NCBI GenBank assembly: GCA_038496445.1 | Contig: JALMLS010000579.1 | Span: forward strand, 248,001 to 312,000 | Length of the DNA: 64,000 nt | Direction: 5' to 3' | Source of the DNA: Trichosphaerium sp. ATCC 40318 | Taxonomy: Eukaryota; Discosea; Flabellinia; Trichosidae | Shown here: in pieces, positions 1 through 10,043 of the stretch | How the letters are laid out: each line of letters begins with the position of its first letter | How positions within the stretch are numbered: position 1 is the stretch's first letter | The notes under the pieces: model-generated | Databases searched by the model: none | Told to the model about the DNA's origin: nothing | The model's input: the letters and a program-made list of their open reading frames with translations, nothing else | Translations under genes and position numbers: made by a program

Positions 1-218
1 CGAAAGTTTGTTTACAACTCACAAAGTTTATTGAAAACTGTATTATTTTTATCTACCCTTAGAGTTTATACATACTCGTAATTTTGGCATATCTGGCCTT
101 TTTTTTATAATAGCATACCATGGAGCAACCACCGAGTAAAAACAATAAGACTATCAAGAACCCAGCTTAAAAGAAAAAAAATTTAGCTTGTATTCTTTTT
201 TGAGACACTTGTGACTTT

Positions 219-1986
219 CTACGCACTCGCGATTTGCCATGAAACTACGTCACGATGTATGGATTCAGGTGTCAATGGAGGGGCAGGTTTTTTCGTCGGC
301 CCATTCCAACAATCTTCAATAACGTTGTTGCCATAATCATCAATTTTATCTAGTAACAAATGAGATATTTTAAGAAGTTTTTTGAGGATTACCTGCTGTA
401 AAGAGTGTTGTATTGCAAACCAGTTTTGAGATGTACATAACTGCTAAATCGGCTTTACGTCCTAAGTTGTCAGAATCTAAAGAAACCAAAGTTAAAACAG
501 CTTCAAAAAGAAAATGAAAACTTTACATGATAAGCCGTCGCATAATCTAGCGTTTGCTCCATTTCCCAAGTATATAACTGAAGTATCTTGTGAGAAGAAA
601 GAATCATACAGTTTCTATAGCATACCTCCACCACTGCCCATTGCACTATTCTTTACAAAAGAAGTATGCTCTACAGTCTACAACGCAAATGAGATGTAAA
701 GGCTTCACTGAGGCTTTTAGCATGGTTTCTAAACTTACCGCTGTTACGTTATATAAGCATAAAGCTCCTCCCTGATCAGCTCTACGATTGGGTAAGACTT
801 GAGAATTATAGAACCAAACTACTTACAGATTCCTTTCGAAATGAGAATTTGTTATTTTTAAGGTTCCATACGCTTCCATTGCATTGAAGTAAATTGCAGC
901 GCCACGATTAGTACTACCATCCTATGTATCGAAATATTAGATGTTTGCAAATGGCACAATATGGACAGTGCACGTGATTTAAATTAAGATAATCGTAAAA
1001 AACTAAGAAAGCAAGGAAATACCTTTGTATTGAAGTTGGTGTTGCCAATGAACGTGCAGTTGTCTATGTTAGCTTCCATTCCAATTGTATGTCCAGTTTG
1101 AATTGATACACCACTTCCATCGAGATATCTACCCATTCCCTTATTGTAAGAGAAGACACTACCAGTTATGTTGACTCTACCACCGTTCCACACATTTATT
1201 GGGTTTCCTAAAGACCTAAATACATAAACTCAGTGAACAGTGATGTTTCTTACTTTGTGAATATGCAATTATGAACGCTGAGATTAACTTTGAAAGCATA
1301 AACACTGAGAACACCAGTCTGGTAAGGACGACACTTGTCAAATATAAGTCCAGATAGTGTTATTTGTGAGTTGTCTAACACATTTAGTTAAAAATGTTGG
1401 GCTTTATTTTGAGGTTGTACGCGATGATCTGAATCCACCAATATTGTATGCGCAAGATATATTAGCCTGCACATTTGTAAATAAGTTTTCGAAAAAACAA
1501 CAAAACTGTGCGTGCTTTTGGTTCCAAATTCACGTTTTCGGGTGTACCGCCAATAATACGAAAATCTTTTGCGATAGAGTAATAAGGGCCGTTTGGACAC
1601 CCGCCACAGGTTCCAGACATTTCCACACCATAATTTTTAGCTCCTATTGGAGTGTTTACATAGTGTTGGTAAAAACGCGATTTATACCTGAATAAACTCC
1701 ATCCAAAGCGTATATGGTCGTTACGTTAATTGGTTCGGTTGGATTTACTTTATGGCAAGTGGCAACACATGTAGCATCAAGTAATGACCCGCAAGGCCTT
1801 TAACAATAACAGTTGGCACAAAAAACCCATAGTAGTAAATTAATGGTCGCACGTTTCTTTGGAGCCACAATCTGGTGCTGTAGCGCTACTGGATGGCGAC
1901 AGGTATATTATTTCTAGTGCTGTGATATTTACAATGCCTAATGACAACAGTAATAGTACAATAACTGTTAATGAGTTGCTTCTCAT
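219..1986 (-). CDS. Secreted beta-helix repeat protein, about 10 exons
   Basis: Spliced by eye. The ATG at 1986 opens a signal peptide (MRSNSLTVIVLLLLSLGIVN). The next exons read CGSLLDATCVATCHKVNPTE, a Cys-Gly rich block (GTCGGCPNGP), then NSQITLSGLIFDK..NLSVHNCIFTK, VNITGSVFSYNKG and NIDNCTFIGNTNF, and later LKITNSHFERN and DQGGALCLYN. The recurring xNCxFxxN / GGAxxxxN pattern is that of right-handed parallel beta-helix proteins (pectin-lyase fold, Pmp-like repeats). Many N-x-S/T sites suggest an extracellular glycoprotein. The last exon ends VVSWQIASA with a stop at 219-221, and no clear C-terminal membrane segment or GPI signal was seen. Introns are short (about 35-100 b, donors such as GTAAGT, GTATAA, GTATTT). 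The fold is inferred from repeat spacing. The function (adhesion, cyst wall or enzyme) is unknown. Confidence 0.7.
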
Positions 1987-2198
1987 TTGTTATTTTTCTA
2001 AAAACTTGCGAATTCACAAAAACACTGTAGCATGTGATTACTGAACGGCACAACTTGAGAAAACTATGTGTTATCTCATGCTTGTTTACACTTTAAACAG
2101 ATGCGACCAATCTCATTTGTGTGGGAAATACGTGAAACGTTTAATCGTGTCTTAACTGCCGTTAAGTCTTGTTTTCTAAAGTAGTCGTTCAAACTTTA

Positions 2199-3994
2199 AT
2201 GGAAGAGGATTTATTTGACTTTTATTTGATTGGAGACAACGAAGACGCTACGCGTACGATTTTTTTGTAACGTTCCCAAAATCTTACGACAGAAAGTTGT
2301 AAACTGTGATGAAGAAGGCCATAGACTATCTCTCTTATCATCTACTGTATCTGTACGTATTCTTATACTTTTTGAAGCGAAATTACAATTACACTTCACC
2401 AAAACGATCCAAAACGATTTGAACCAAGCACCAGTTGCGTGGAAACTAATTTTTTGAAAAAAACAGCCAAATGATCACAAGTTCTTATGGAGCCAAGAAC
2501 CAAGCCTTTCTTTGGATGTAGAGCTTGAACGCGGCGTACCTAAAACGCAGGTAACCTTAGAATAACCAACCATGTCAGTCTAATCGAGAATAGCTCGAAC
2601 TAGATGAAGAATTAGCTGAACAGCTCTTTGAACTGGAAAAAAAGGCTCATTGGGCACGTATTGATAAAGACGAGGCTATAGCGCTTCGCGTACAAGGTGC
2701 AAGAGTTGTCTATTACGCAACACAAATGAGGATATTCTGTCACAAAAAAGTTGTTTATTGGTTTTTTGTAGCCCAGGAGAAGGAAGCCTTTTTACGGAAA
2801 CATAAACAATACCTTGCAGATAAAGAACTTGCTATGAAATACCAAGTCAAATTTGGATTGAGTAGTGCAGCATTTGAATGCCCAGTGTGCCTTGTACGAA
2901 CGAGTGTTTAAGGCAAAACAATTGTACAAAGTGTCTATCACATATCAAAGCTCTTGCATTTTGTGTTCGTTTCTAATAAGGTGATAGGATGATATTGAGG
3001 CTGGAAAGGGTATAAGGTTATCTTGTTCACATAGTATTTGCTTAGAATGCTTTACATTCTATGTGTCGCAGGTACGAAGATTAGGTTAACAACTCAAATG
3101 AGAAAAAAATAAGATAAATTGTTGTACACTAACGTTGTATAGGCAATAAGTAATACAGACACTCTAGAATGTCCTCAAGGGTGTGGAAGTATTGTAACAA
3201 GTAGAGAAATAAAAATCGTTCTTGATGACACCAAGGCAGAGAGATACGCCGAAATTGAACAACTTAAGTTGAAACAATCGATTGCTGGTAAGCAAGCGTC
3301 TGAAAAGAAGCTTCAAAGACCTTATCAACAACCTGTATAGGTTTATGGCATTGTCGGACACCTGATTGTAATAATGCGGTAGAAATGGGTAAGGAGGTGG
3401 TTCAGAAACCAACTAAAGACTGATTTGGTTTTTTTTTGTTAGTCAAGAGACTTTTTGGTAGAACTATAAGAAAATACGTTTGCCCTGGTTGTAAAAAAGC
3501 GTATTGTATAAACTGCAATTCTGATTGGCATGAAAACATATCTTGTCGTAAATATCAAAAATGGGTTAAGTACGTACATGACAAAAACCAGCTGTAAAGA
3601 AAAACAAAATTGTATTCCTTTTTTTTTCTTTTTTTTTCCTTTTTCCTTTTGATGTCGTCAACCAGAGTACTAATTTTTGCTTGAAATAGAATGAATAAAC
3701 AGGGAGATGATGCATTGACAAAATTAATTAAAAAAGGACAAGTTGCACTTTGTAAGTGCGGAGCAGCCATTCAGGTAAACAAAAAAAACAACTTCAACAA
3801 AATTTTTTTCTAACTCAAAACAGAAAAATGGAGGCTGCAATTTGATGACATGTTCAACTTGTTCTAATAAGTTTTGTTGGGAGTGTAAAAAGTTTTTAAA
3901 GGTAAGTGGTTAACATGTTAATAGATAACTTCTTTCCTTTCTAATCCCACGATTTTAGCCTGGTGAAAAGTGTAAACATACATCGTATCACTAA
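2199..3994 (+). CDS. RBR-type E3 ubiquitin ligase
   Basis: Spliced gene with start MEEDLFDFYLIGDNEDA and stop TAA at 3992, followed by AATAAA repeats near 4003. A helical region (EKEAFLRKHKQYLADKEL) precedes RING1 (CPVCLDDIEAGKGIRLSC, then HSICLECF, then CPQGCG). The IBR reads CPGCKKAYCINCNSDWH..C. The RING2/Rcat domain reads CKCGAAIQKNGGCNLMTC..C..KFCWEC, ending in PGEKCKHTSYH. The Cys of NGGC lies where RBR ligases (parkin, HHARI, RNF14) carry the thioester-forming catalytic Cys. That order defines RBR ligases, which take ubiquitin from an E2 onto this Cys before passing it to substrate. No RWD or UBL domain is evident at the N-terminus, so the subfamily is open. The first intron border near 2253-2295 is uncertain. 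Substrates are unknown. Confidence 0.85.
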
Positions 3995-4581
3995 TTGTAA
4001 TAAATAATAAATAAATAAAAGAAAAATAGTAACATTAGCAAAAAAACAAGCCTACATAACATTAAAAGATAGCCATTGACTTGGTAGCCTCTTCTGAACC
4101 ATTAACAGTCACATACAATAACACTTTTAAGAATTTCAAGCTGGTGGCAGTACAACGATAATGAGCTCTGTGAGCCAGCCTGTTTCACATCAACGAGTTG
4201 AGATTTATTTGATTATACAAAAACTAATCAGAGTGTACTCCACATGAGATTGGATTAGTAGTTGTTTTAGGGTACTGTGAGAAAAGCATGGACAGATTGC
4301 AAGAAGCTATTAGTCCAAGGACATGTACAATTACAAAATGTCACAATCAAAAGCACTTGGAAATATTAACAGCTTAAACACATAACAATTCACTCTTTAA
4401 CACAAACCTGTCTTGCCCTGAAGCATTGTGTAACACGTGCCACAATTATTGCTACTAATGACCTAAACCACTCTAGTGTGAAACACTATCATAATCAATA
4501 GTACACAGAACTACCATGTGCCTAGTATGTAAAATAATACTTTATTTAAAACCTATTTTATGTCCGGAATACCCCATCCTT
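3995..4581. other. Intergenic, convergent 3' ends
   Basis: Lies between the 3' ends of the RBR ligase gene (+) and the F-box/LRR gene (-). It holds AATAAA-type poly(A) signals at about 4000-4020 and a decayed fragment of the neighbouring LRR gene (listed separately). Nothing else coding was recognised. Confidence 0.6.
4071..4140 (-). pseudogene. Decayed 3' fragment of the F-box/LRR gene
   Basis: On the minus strand this stretch matches the last codons of the neighbouring F-box/LRR gene (about 4603-4670). Both read LK(A)xLKS then xxVxDC, followed by a segment equivalent to SEE(V/A)xKSM. In the copy an in-frame stop follows the DC and the SEEATKSM part is in another frame. It is therefore a short degenerated duplicate about 530 bases from its source. 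Similarity beyond 4140 is weak. Confidence 0.6.
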
Positions 4582-5970
4582 CTACCCATAGCTATATCTA
4601 ATACCCATTGACTTGACAACCTCTTCTGAAATATTATCACAGTCATGTACAGTAATACTTTTCAGGGCTTTCAAGTGCTTCAAGCAGTCACCAGTAATCA
4701 TGCCACAGTCATCTAACACAAGTTGTTCCAAGTTGACTAATGTATTCAAACCTGAGTTTGTAAAATCACAATAATCAAGGTGAAGATGTTTGACATTAGT
4801 CAACGATTTGATTCCGTCATCTGTAAATGATTGCTGGTTATTTATAATGCCTACTGTGTGTACATCACAAAGGCACTCAAGAAATTCATTTGTACATGTC
4901 GTTCTTGCAATGCCACCATTACCAAATTTAATCTCATGGACACCTTTGAGTGCCTTTATTCCTTCAACCCCTATATTATTGCAATCATGAAGATGAATGG
5001 TGTGAAGACCAGCAAGAGCTTTGAATCCCTCACCTGTCACGTTTAAACCATGAAGATGAATGGTGTGAACACCAGCAAGAGCTTTGATGCCCTTATCTGT
5101 CACTTTTGAACCAGAAAGACGAATTGTATGAACAACACCAAGACCTTCAATACCTTTGTCAGTAACATTAGTATATAGAAGACTTATTGAATGAACACCA
5201 GCAAGAGCTTCAACTCCTTCGTCTAATACTTTTGTATCATTCAAATGAATCGTATGAACACCAGCGAGTGCGATCACACCATCATCTGTTACACTTGTAT
5301 TACCAAGGTTTATAGTATGAACACCAGCAAGTGCTTTAATACCTTCATTTGTTATTGACGAACAGTTTTGAAGTGAGATTTCATGAACACCAGCAAGATA
5401 CTTAATACCTTCATCTGTAACTATAGTATTACTAAGGTCTATGGTATGGACACCAGCAAGAGCCTTAACACCTTCATCTGTCACTGTCGTATCACCAAGA
5501 AGAATAGTATGAACACCAGCAAGTGCAATCACTGCTTTATCCGTAATACGTGAAGCTCTTCCGAGATTTATAGAATGAACACCAGCAAGACATACAATAG
5601 CTTCATCATCAATAAGAGTTTGATAAAGGTTAATCGTATGAACTCCTGCAAGCCATTTAACACCTTCACCTGATACCTTAGTTCTACGAAGGTCAATTGT
5701 GTGAACTCCTTTAAATTTCTCCAGAAGACTGTCACAAGGAAACTCGTTACGGAAATTATTAAATAACCAGATTTTTGAGTGCTTAATGATACCCTTGTGT
5801 TTTATAACTTCAAGTGCTTGCTCGTTTGTTGCTATACTGACTCTGTAGTATCCGATAATGTCATGTATGATAGTAGAAATGAGATGACACGTTTGACAAG
5901 CTGCAAATCGTGCTTTCGTTGTAAACAAGAGAATACTCGCTATAATTTCTATTGGTAGATTCAATAACAA
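4582..5970 (-). CDS. F-box-like / leucine-rich repeat protein, intronless
   Basis: Uninterrupted 462-codon frame. The N-terminus (LPIEIIASILLFTTKARFAA) looks like an F-box, which would bind SKP1 in an SCF ubiquitin ligase. It is followed by about 13 tandem LRR units of 21-22 residues with core GVHTIxLxxTxVTDEGIKAL, then irregular LRRs with cysteines at the C-terminus. The repeats would form a curved substrate-binding surface. It is a paralogue of the gene at 61479-62741, sharing the N-terminal RFAACQTCHL signature. Nearly all other genes in the window are split by introns while this one has none. LRR arrays of this 'VHTLxL..T' type are known in giant viruses and amoebae. The SCF role is inferred from family resemblance. 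Confidence 0.85.
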   Translation of the reverse strand: MLLNLPIEIIASILLFTTKARFAACQTCHLISTIIHDIIGYYRVSIATNEQALEVIKHKGIIKHSKIWLFNNFRNEFPCDSLLEKFKGVHTIDLRRTKVSGEGVKWLAGVHTINLYQTLIDDEAIVCLAGVHSINLGRASRITDKAVIALAGVHTILLGDTTVTDEGVKALAGVHTIDLSNTIVTDEGIKYLAGVHEISLQNCSSITNEGIKALAGVHTINLGNTSVTDDGVIALAGVHTIHLNDTKVLDEGVEALAGVHSISLLYTNVTDKGIEGLGVVHTIRLSGSKVTDKGIKALAGVHTIHLHGLNVTGEGFKALAGLHTIHLHDCNNIGVEGIKALKGVHEIKFGNGGIARTTCTNEFLECLCDVHTVGIINNQQSFTDDGIKSLTNVKHLHLDYCDFTNSGLNTLVNLEQLVLDDCGMITGDCLKHLKALKSITVHDCDNISEEVVKSMGIRYSYG

Positions 5971-6514
5971 TGTTTTAGCGCTACCACTATTGTTTTAGTT
6001 AAAATACATTTATTACGTCGTTTTACCGTTTATCGCGGACGTTTGTGAACTCCGGTGCTAGTTTATTCGGTTTGTTATTTCCTCCGTACAGTCCATGGCT
6101 GCGCCTGCTTTCCGGAAAAGGACCGGAGAAGACCGCTAATAGCTTTGACTGCTAAATGAAACGTTCATGTGGGCTCTTCTGTGAATTCTAGCCCTCTCAA
6201 CTCGACAATTCTGCTATACAGGTTCTGTCGCCTCATTTAGATTTGACATAAAAAGTGAAGTTTCAAATTCTAAAGTGTCAATATACACCTACGAACAACA
6301 GCTTTGGTTCAAGTTGCGTCACATCACTTAGTGAAAATACAGTTATTCTTCATTGTTTCTTGTTTTTTTTACACCTCATTCAGTTTACTGTACAAACAGA
6401 GTGAGCTAAGCTCAAATAATTACTTTTTTGGAAAGAATGGACACAAAGTTTTCGTATATGTCATATGCTAATATGACCACAAAACCTATCTGTTCATATC
6501 TTTTACCCTTTCTT
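5971..6514. other. Intergenic, promoter side of the F-box/LRR gene
   Basis: About 540 bases between the start of the minus-strand F-box/LRR gene and the 3' end of the minus-strand SH3-PH gene. It should contain the promoter of the former. No conserved coding frame, RNA gene or repeat was recognised. Confidence 0.5.
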
Positions 6515-9500
6515 TCATGCAAAACAATCTCGTGCACGTGAATATTGTTCAAGGAAGCATTGACCATACTCCTTAAGCAAGTTAGGATCTAAAAAATGGA
6601 TTAGCGCTGTAGACAAACATAATAAAAAAATTCAAAAAAAAAATACCAAGGAACAGTAGAGAAAGCTCAATAACGCCAAGCCACATTGTCTTTTCATCCT
6701 GATTTTCGGCAATAAATAGTAAGTCAGGTTTATTCAATTTAAATCCTAGCGCATCAACCTTTGGCATCACATCGACTAGGAGTACATTATATCAAAAACA
6801 TAAAAAAACAATTGGAGAAAACCAAAAAAAAAAACAAAACATTTCATAAACGTACTGCTTGTAGCGAACCCTAGAACAACTTCACCCTTTGGAAGGGCAT
6901 CTATATAATTATTCGTTTTAAAATACAACAGTCTACTTGCAGCAGCGTCTAATACGTAATAATTACGCTTCCTACACATAAACTTATTTCAAGAATAAAA
7001 AAACTTTCGCCAAAGAAAAAAGGCAATGAACACATACCACCGGAAGGAGGAAGCAACTTTACTACTTAAATAACCCAAATTTGCATAATCAGGTGATATA
7101 TCTTCTATATGTCTCTTTATAGACATCATATAACGATGCATTATTCCTTTACGGAATTGTTCTAAAACAAACATAAACATTAAATGCAATTCGGTAAATT
7201 TCTACTAAAAAGCACTTACCTCTACCCAACATAACTCTAAACGCATTAAAACGACGAGCACCAGCTTCTTCCTCATTTTCAGGCTCTTTTTTCGACGAAT
7301 CGAGTACATGGCGAGCACTAGAGGTTACATCAGCAAAAAGAAATGCAGAAACAATTGCTTTTAAACCCGTACAGATTTACTAAAGCGCGAAGTTCTGATA
7401 GAGACGGTACTGTAGCACCATGTTTGACACCTACAGTGTCATTCAACGACCTCTATTATTTTTTTAGTACACTAGTTCAATAAGGCGTTTCTACGTACAG
7501 CTACAGGAGTGTAATCTGTGCCGACTGGCATTGTATAATTTGAAGGAAAGACACCAGTTCTTCCATCAAGTTCACCTGTCCACCAATCCTATGGGTGTAG
7601 TTAGAATAAACGCAAATCGTATTTATAGCCGTTTATAGCGTATTACGTACACCATCTCTTTTGATGACTGTGATGAGGTCACCTTCTTTGAAGTTTAAGT
7701 CATCTGCATCAGGACTTGCATAATCGAAATTGGCACGAACGAGAACATTCTCTGTTTCTGCTTCTTGATCTCCTGGTTGGAATATAGATACAACACTAAC
7801 ACGATCTTCATCTCCGTCTACATATGGACGGGTATAGGAAACAGGAAATGAACCTAAAGGTCATGAATAGGACTATTACCACCAAACGCATATAAAATGA
7901 TTCACTAACCTGACTTTCCATTCAACTCATTGCGGCCTGTCCACCAGTCCTAGTCATTTTTTAATACAACAAATATATGTCAAATATATCCTTACGCCAT
8001 CTTTGGATATGACTGTAATAACGTCACCTTCCATAAAACTCAAATCATCCTTGTCTTCAGAAATAAAGTCAAAATTACCTCTAAGAAAAAAAAACAATTA
8101 GTCATCAAACAAATACACCAGGCATTAATTAATACTTACACTACTTTCTCTTTTTCTTTTGGAGATGCTGGGGTACTAATAACAACTTGTGGGGATTTAG
8201 ACGATCCACTACTCTCTGAAACAAACAGTAAGTAATACAACATTGAAATGAAATGAAAAGAAAAAACGAAATTCATAGGCGTTAACATACCTACAGACGA
8301 ATTTTCAGCGTTGTCCTATTTGGCAAGGAGTGTTAGAAATAAAACTGAGTAGTAGCGGATAAAGGACTATTTAAAAAAACGCACTCTGAATGATCCTGCA
8401 GGTGAATTTCCTTCACTTCTTACACCAGTACCAAGTTGAAGTCTTTGTAATGGTCCTCTATGCACTGGCTCTTGCTTTGCTGGTCCGCGGTCGGTTTGTG
8501 ATCCGAGCTTACGATGTTTAGCCATGCCTGAAGGTTTGTTTGTAGCTGGCCACCTGTTGAATTTCTTTCAAGATGTTAGAAAACACTTCACAATAAAAGA
8601 AATAGTACTTGGTTTAATGTTGCTGAAACAGGTCTTCCAGAGCGTCTACCTGATGCAAAACCATTCTTCGGGCTACTACTACGTAATTCACCTCGAGGAG
8701 CAGGTCGTTGAGGTCTCAGCATTTTCTTAATTTACACGTTAAAAAAAAGAAACTTCAACCAAAAAAAAACATACTCTATACTGTGGAAGTGTCTCCTGAG
8801 AGCGAGATAAACGTGCCACCTAAATAAAATATTAAGAATATATTACGATAATTTCCCGGATATAGTACCCCACTAGTATGTAAAGAAGACCGTTTCTAGA
8901 AACCAAAAAATGAGTACAATGAAAAAAACACAAAAAGTTATTAACATACGCGAGTGCGTGTTATATCAGGGCTCTTCTGTCTTCCTTTAAACCTTGGTTG
9001 TGGTGGTGCTCTCTTTGGAGAAGGCGAGGTAGACTTTAAAAAGAGGTTAGACCATAATTGTAAAATACACAAACAAATATAATCGCACCCTGTCAAGTTT
9101 TTCGGGTGCTAGTTTTGGTCGATTTACGCGTGGTGGAGGCCTCTTTGGACGCTGTGGTGTTGAAGGCGAGCTACTTGGTGCTGGATTATCACCAGCAACA
9201 ACACGAGGTACACCACTGTTAAGTCCCATGCTATTCTTTCGTTTATTTAGTTCTACTAGCCGCTCTTGCATCTCAGCGATTTTAGCGCCTACTCCAGTAC
9301 CACCACTGGCTATATAGTATAATTAGACAACTGCACGCAGTGTTTTGTTCATTCGTTTTGTTTGTGACACGAAAATGCGAATTGGGACGTTTTGGATTGT
9401 TTGTTGTGCATACCAGTAATAGTGGCGCTTGCTTTTGCGTCAGTAGATTTGCGTAATGATGGTTGGTCGCGCAATAGGCGCTCCTTTTTTCTTCTACACA

Positions 9501-9667
9501 ATTTTTAGAATACACCCTGTTAATATTGTTTATAACTACCTTATTGCTTCTAAACGCGCGCGCATTCGCACAATACGCTGCTGTTTTACGCCCATTGAAC
9601 TTTCTATATCAGCGAGTGTACCTTCCTGTCCAGTGCGCGAAGCACTAGTAGTTGTTAACAACACCAT
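6515..9667 (-). CDS. SH3-SH3-PH adaptor protein with proline-rich N-terminus
   Basis: Multi-exon gene; start ATG at 9667 (MVLLTTTSASRTGQEGTLAD) and stop at 6515 (..EQYSRARDCFA). Order: helical segment (RIVRMRARLEAIR..KKERLL); proline-rich basic region (PKRPPPRVNRPKLAPEK) and RLSRSQETLPQYR; SH3 domain 1 (FDFISEDKDDLSFMEGDVIT..DWWTG); SH3 domain 2 (ANFDYASPDADDLNFKEGDL..DWWTGELDGRTGVFPSNY); a linker (SSARHVLDSSKKEPENEEEA); then a PH-like domain whose strands include YVLDAAASRLLYFK and DALGFKLNKPDLLFIAENQD with the terminal MWLGVIE helix. SH3 domains bind PxxP ligands and PH domains bind phosphoinositides or protein surfaces, so this is probably a cortical scaffold. It is divergently paired with CARMIL, another actin regulator, across about 376 bases. 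No catalytic domain was seen. Confidence 0.75.
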
Positions 9668-10043
9668 TGATGAATGAGCGCGTTCAAAACGCAAGTTTGC
9701 CCAATTTGCGAACAATTACGCAACCGTACCCTGAGTTCGATTCCACATTGTTCTGCGCGTACAATCAGACTTGATATAATAGTTTAGATTAGACGAACCT
9801 GCATAATCCCAAATGGCTATTTAGTCCATCCACAAGTATGCCTGACAAAAGAGTACGTTGTAGCGGGAGTTACTATTTCTGAAGCTAACTTTGACAAAGG
9901 TGTGGCACTTGAGTTATTCTTGTTGTACGTTTGCCAAACGATTGATTGTTGCTACCGCTGACGTCAGAAAAGTATCTTAAAGACTTTTTGTTGACTTTAA
10001 CATGTAAAATTTTACTACTCTCTTTGTTCATAAACTGCACCTT
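9668..10043. promoter_or_regulatory. Divergent promoter region of adaptor and CARMIL genes
   Basis: About 376 bases separating the start of the SH3-PH adaptor (-) from the start of CARMIL (+). Transcription of both genes probably begins here. No TATA box at a convincing position was identified. A T-arm-like string at about 9733 was examined and is not a tRNA. Confidence 0.4.

Noticed and set aside
9731-9755. T-arm-like string (GAGTTCGATTCC) suggesting a tRNA
   Set aside because: The flanking bases do not form a T stem and no acceptor, D or anticodon arm can be folded around it.
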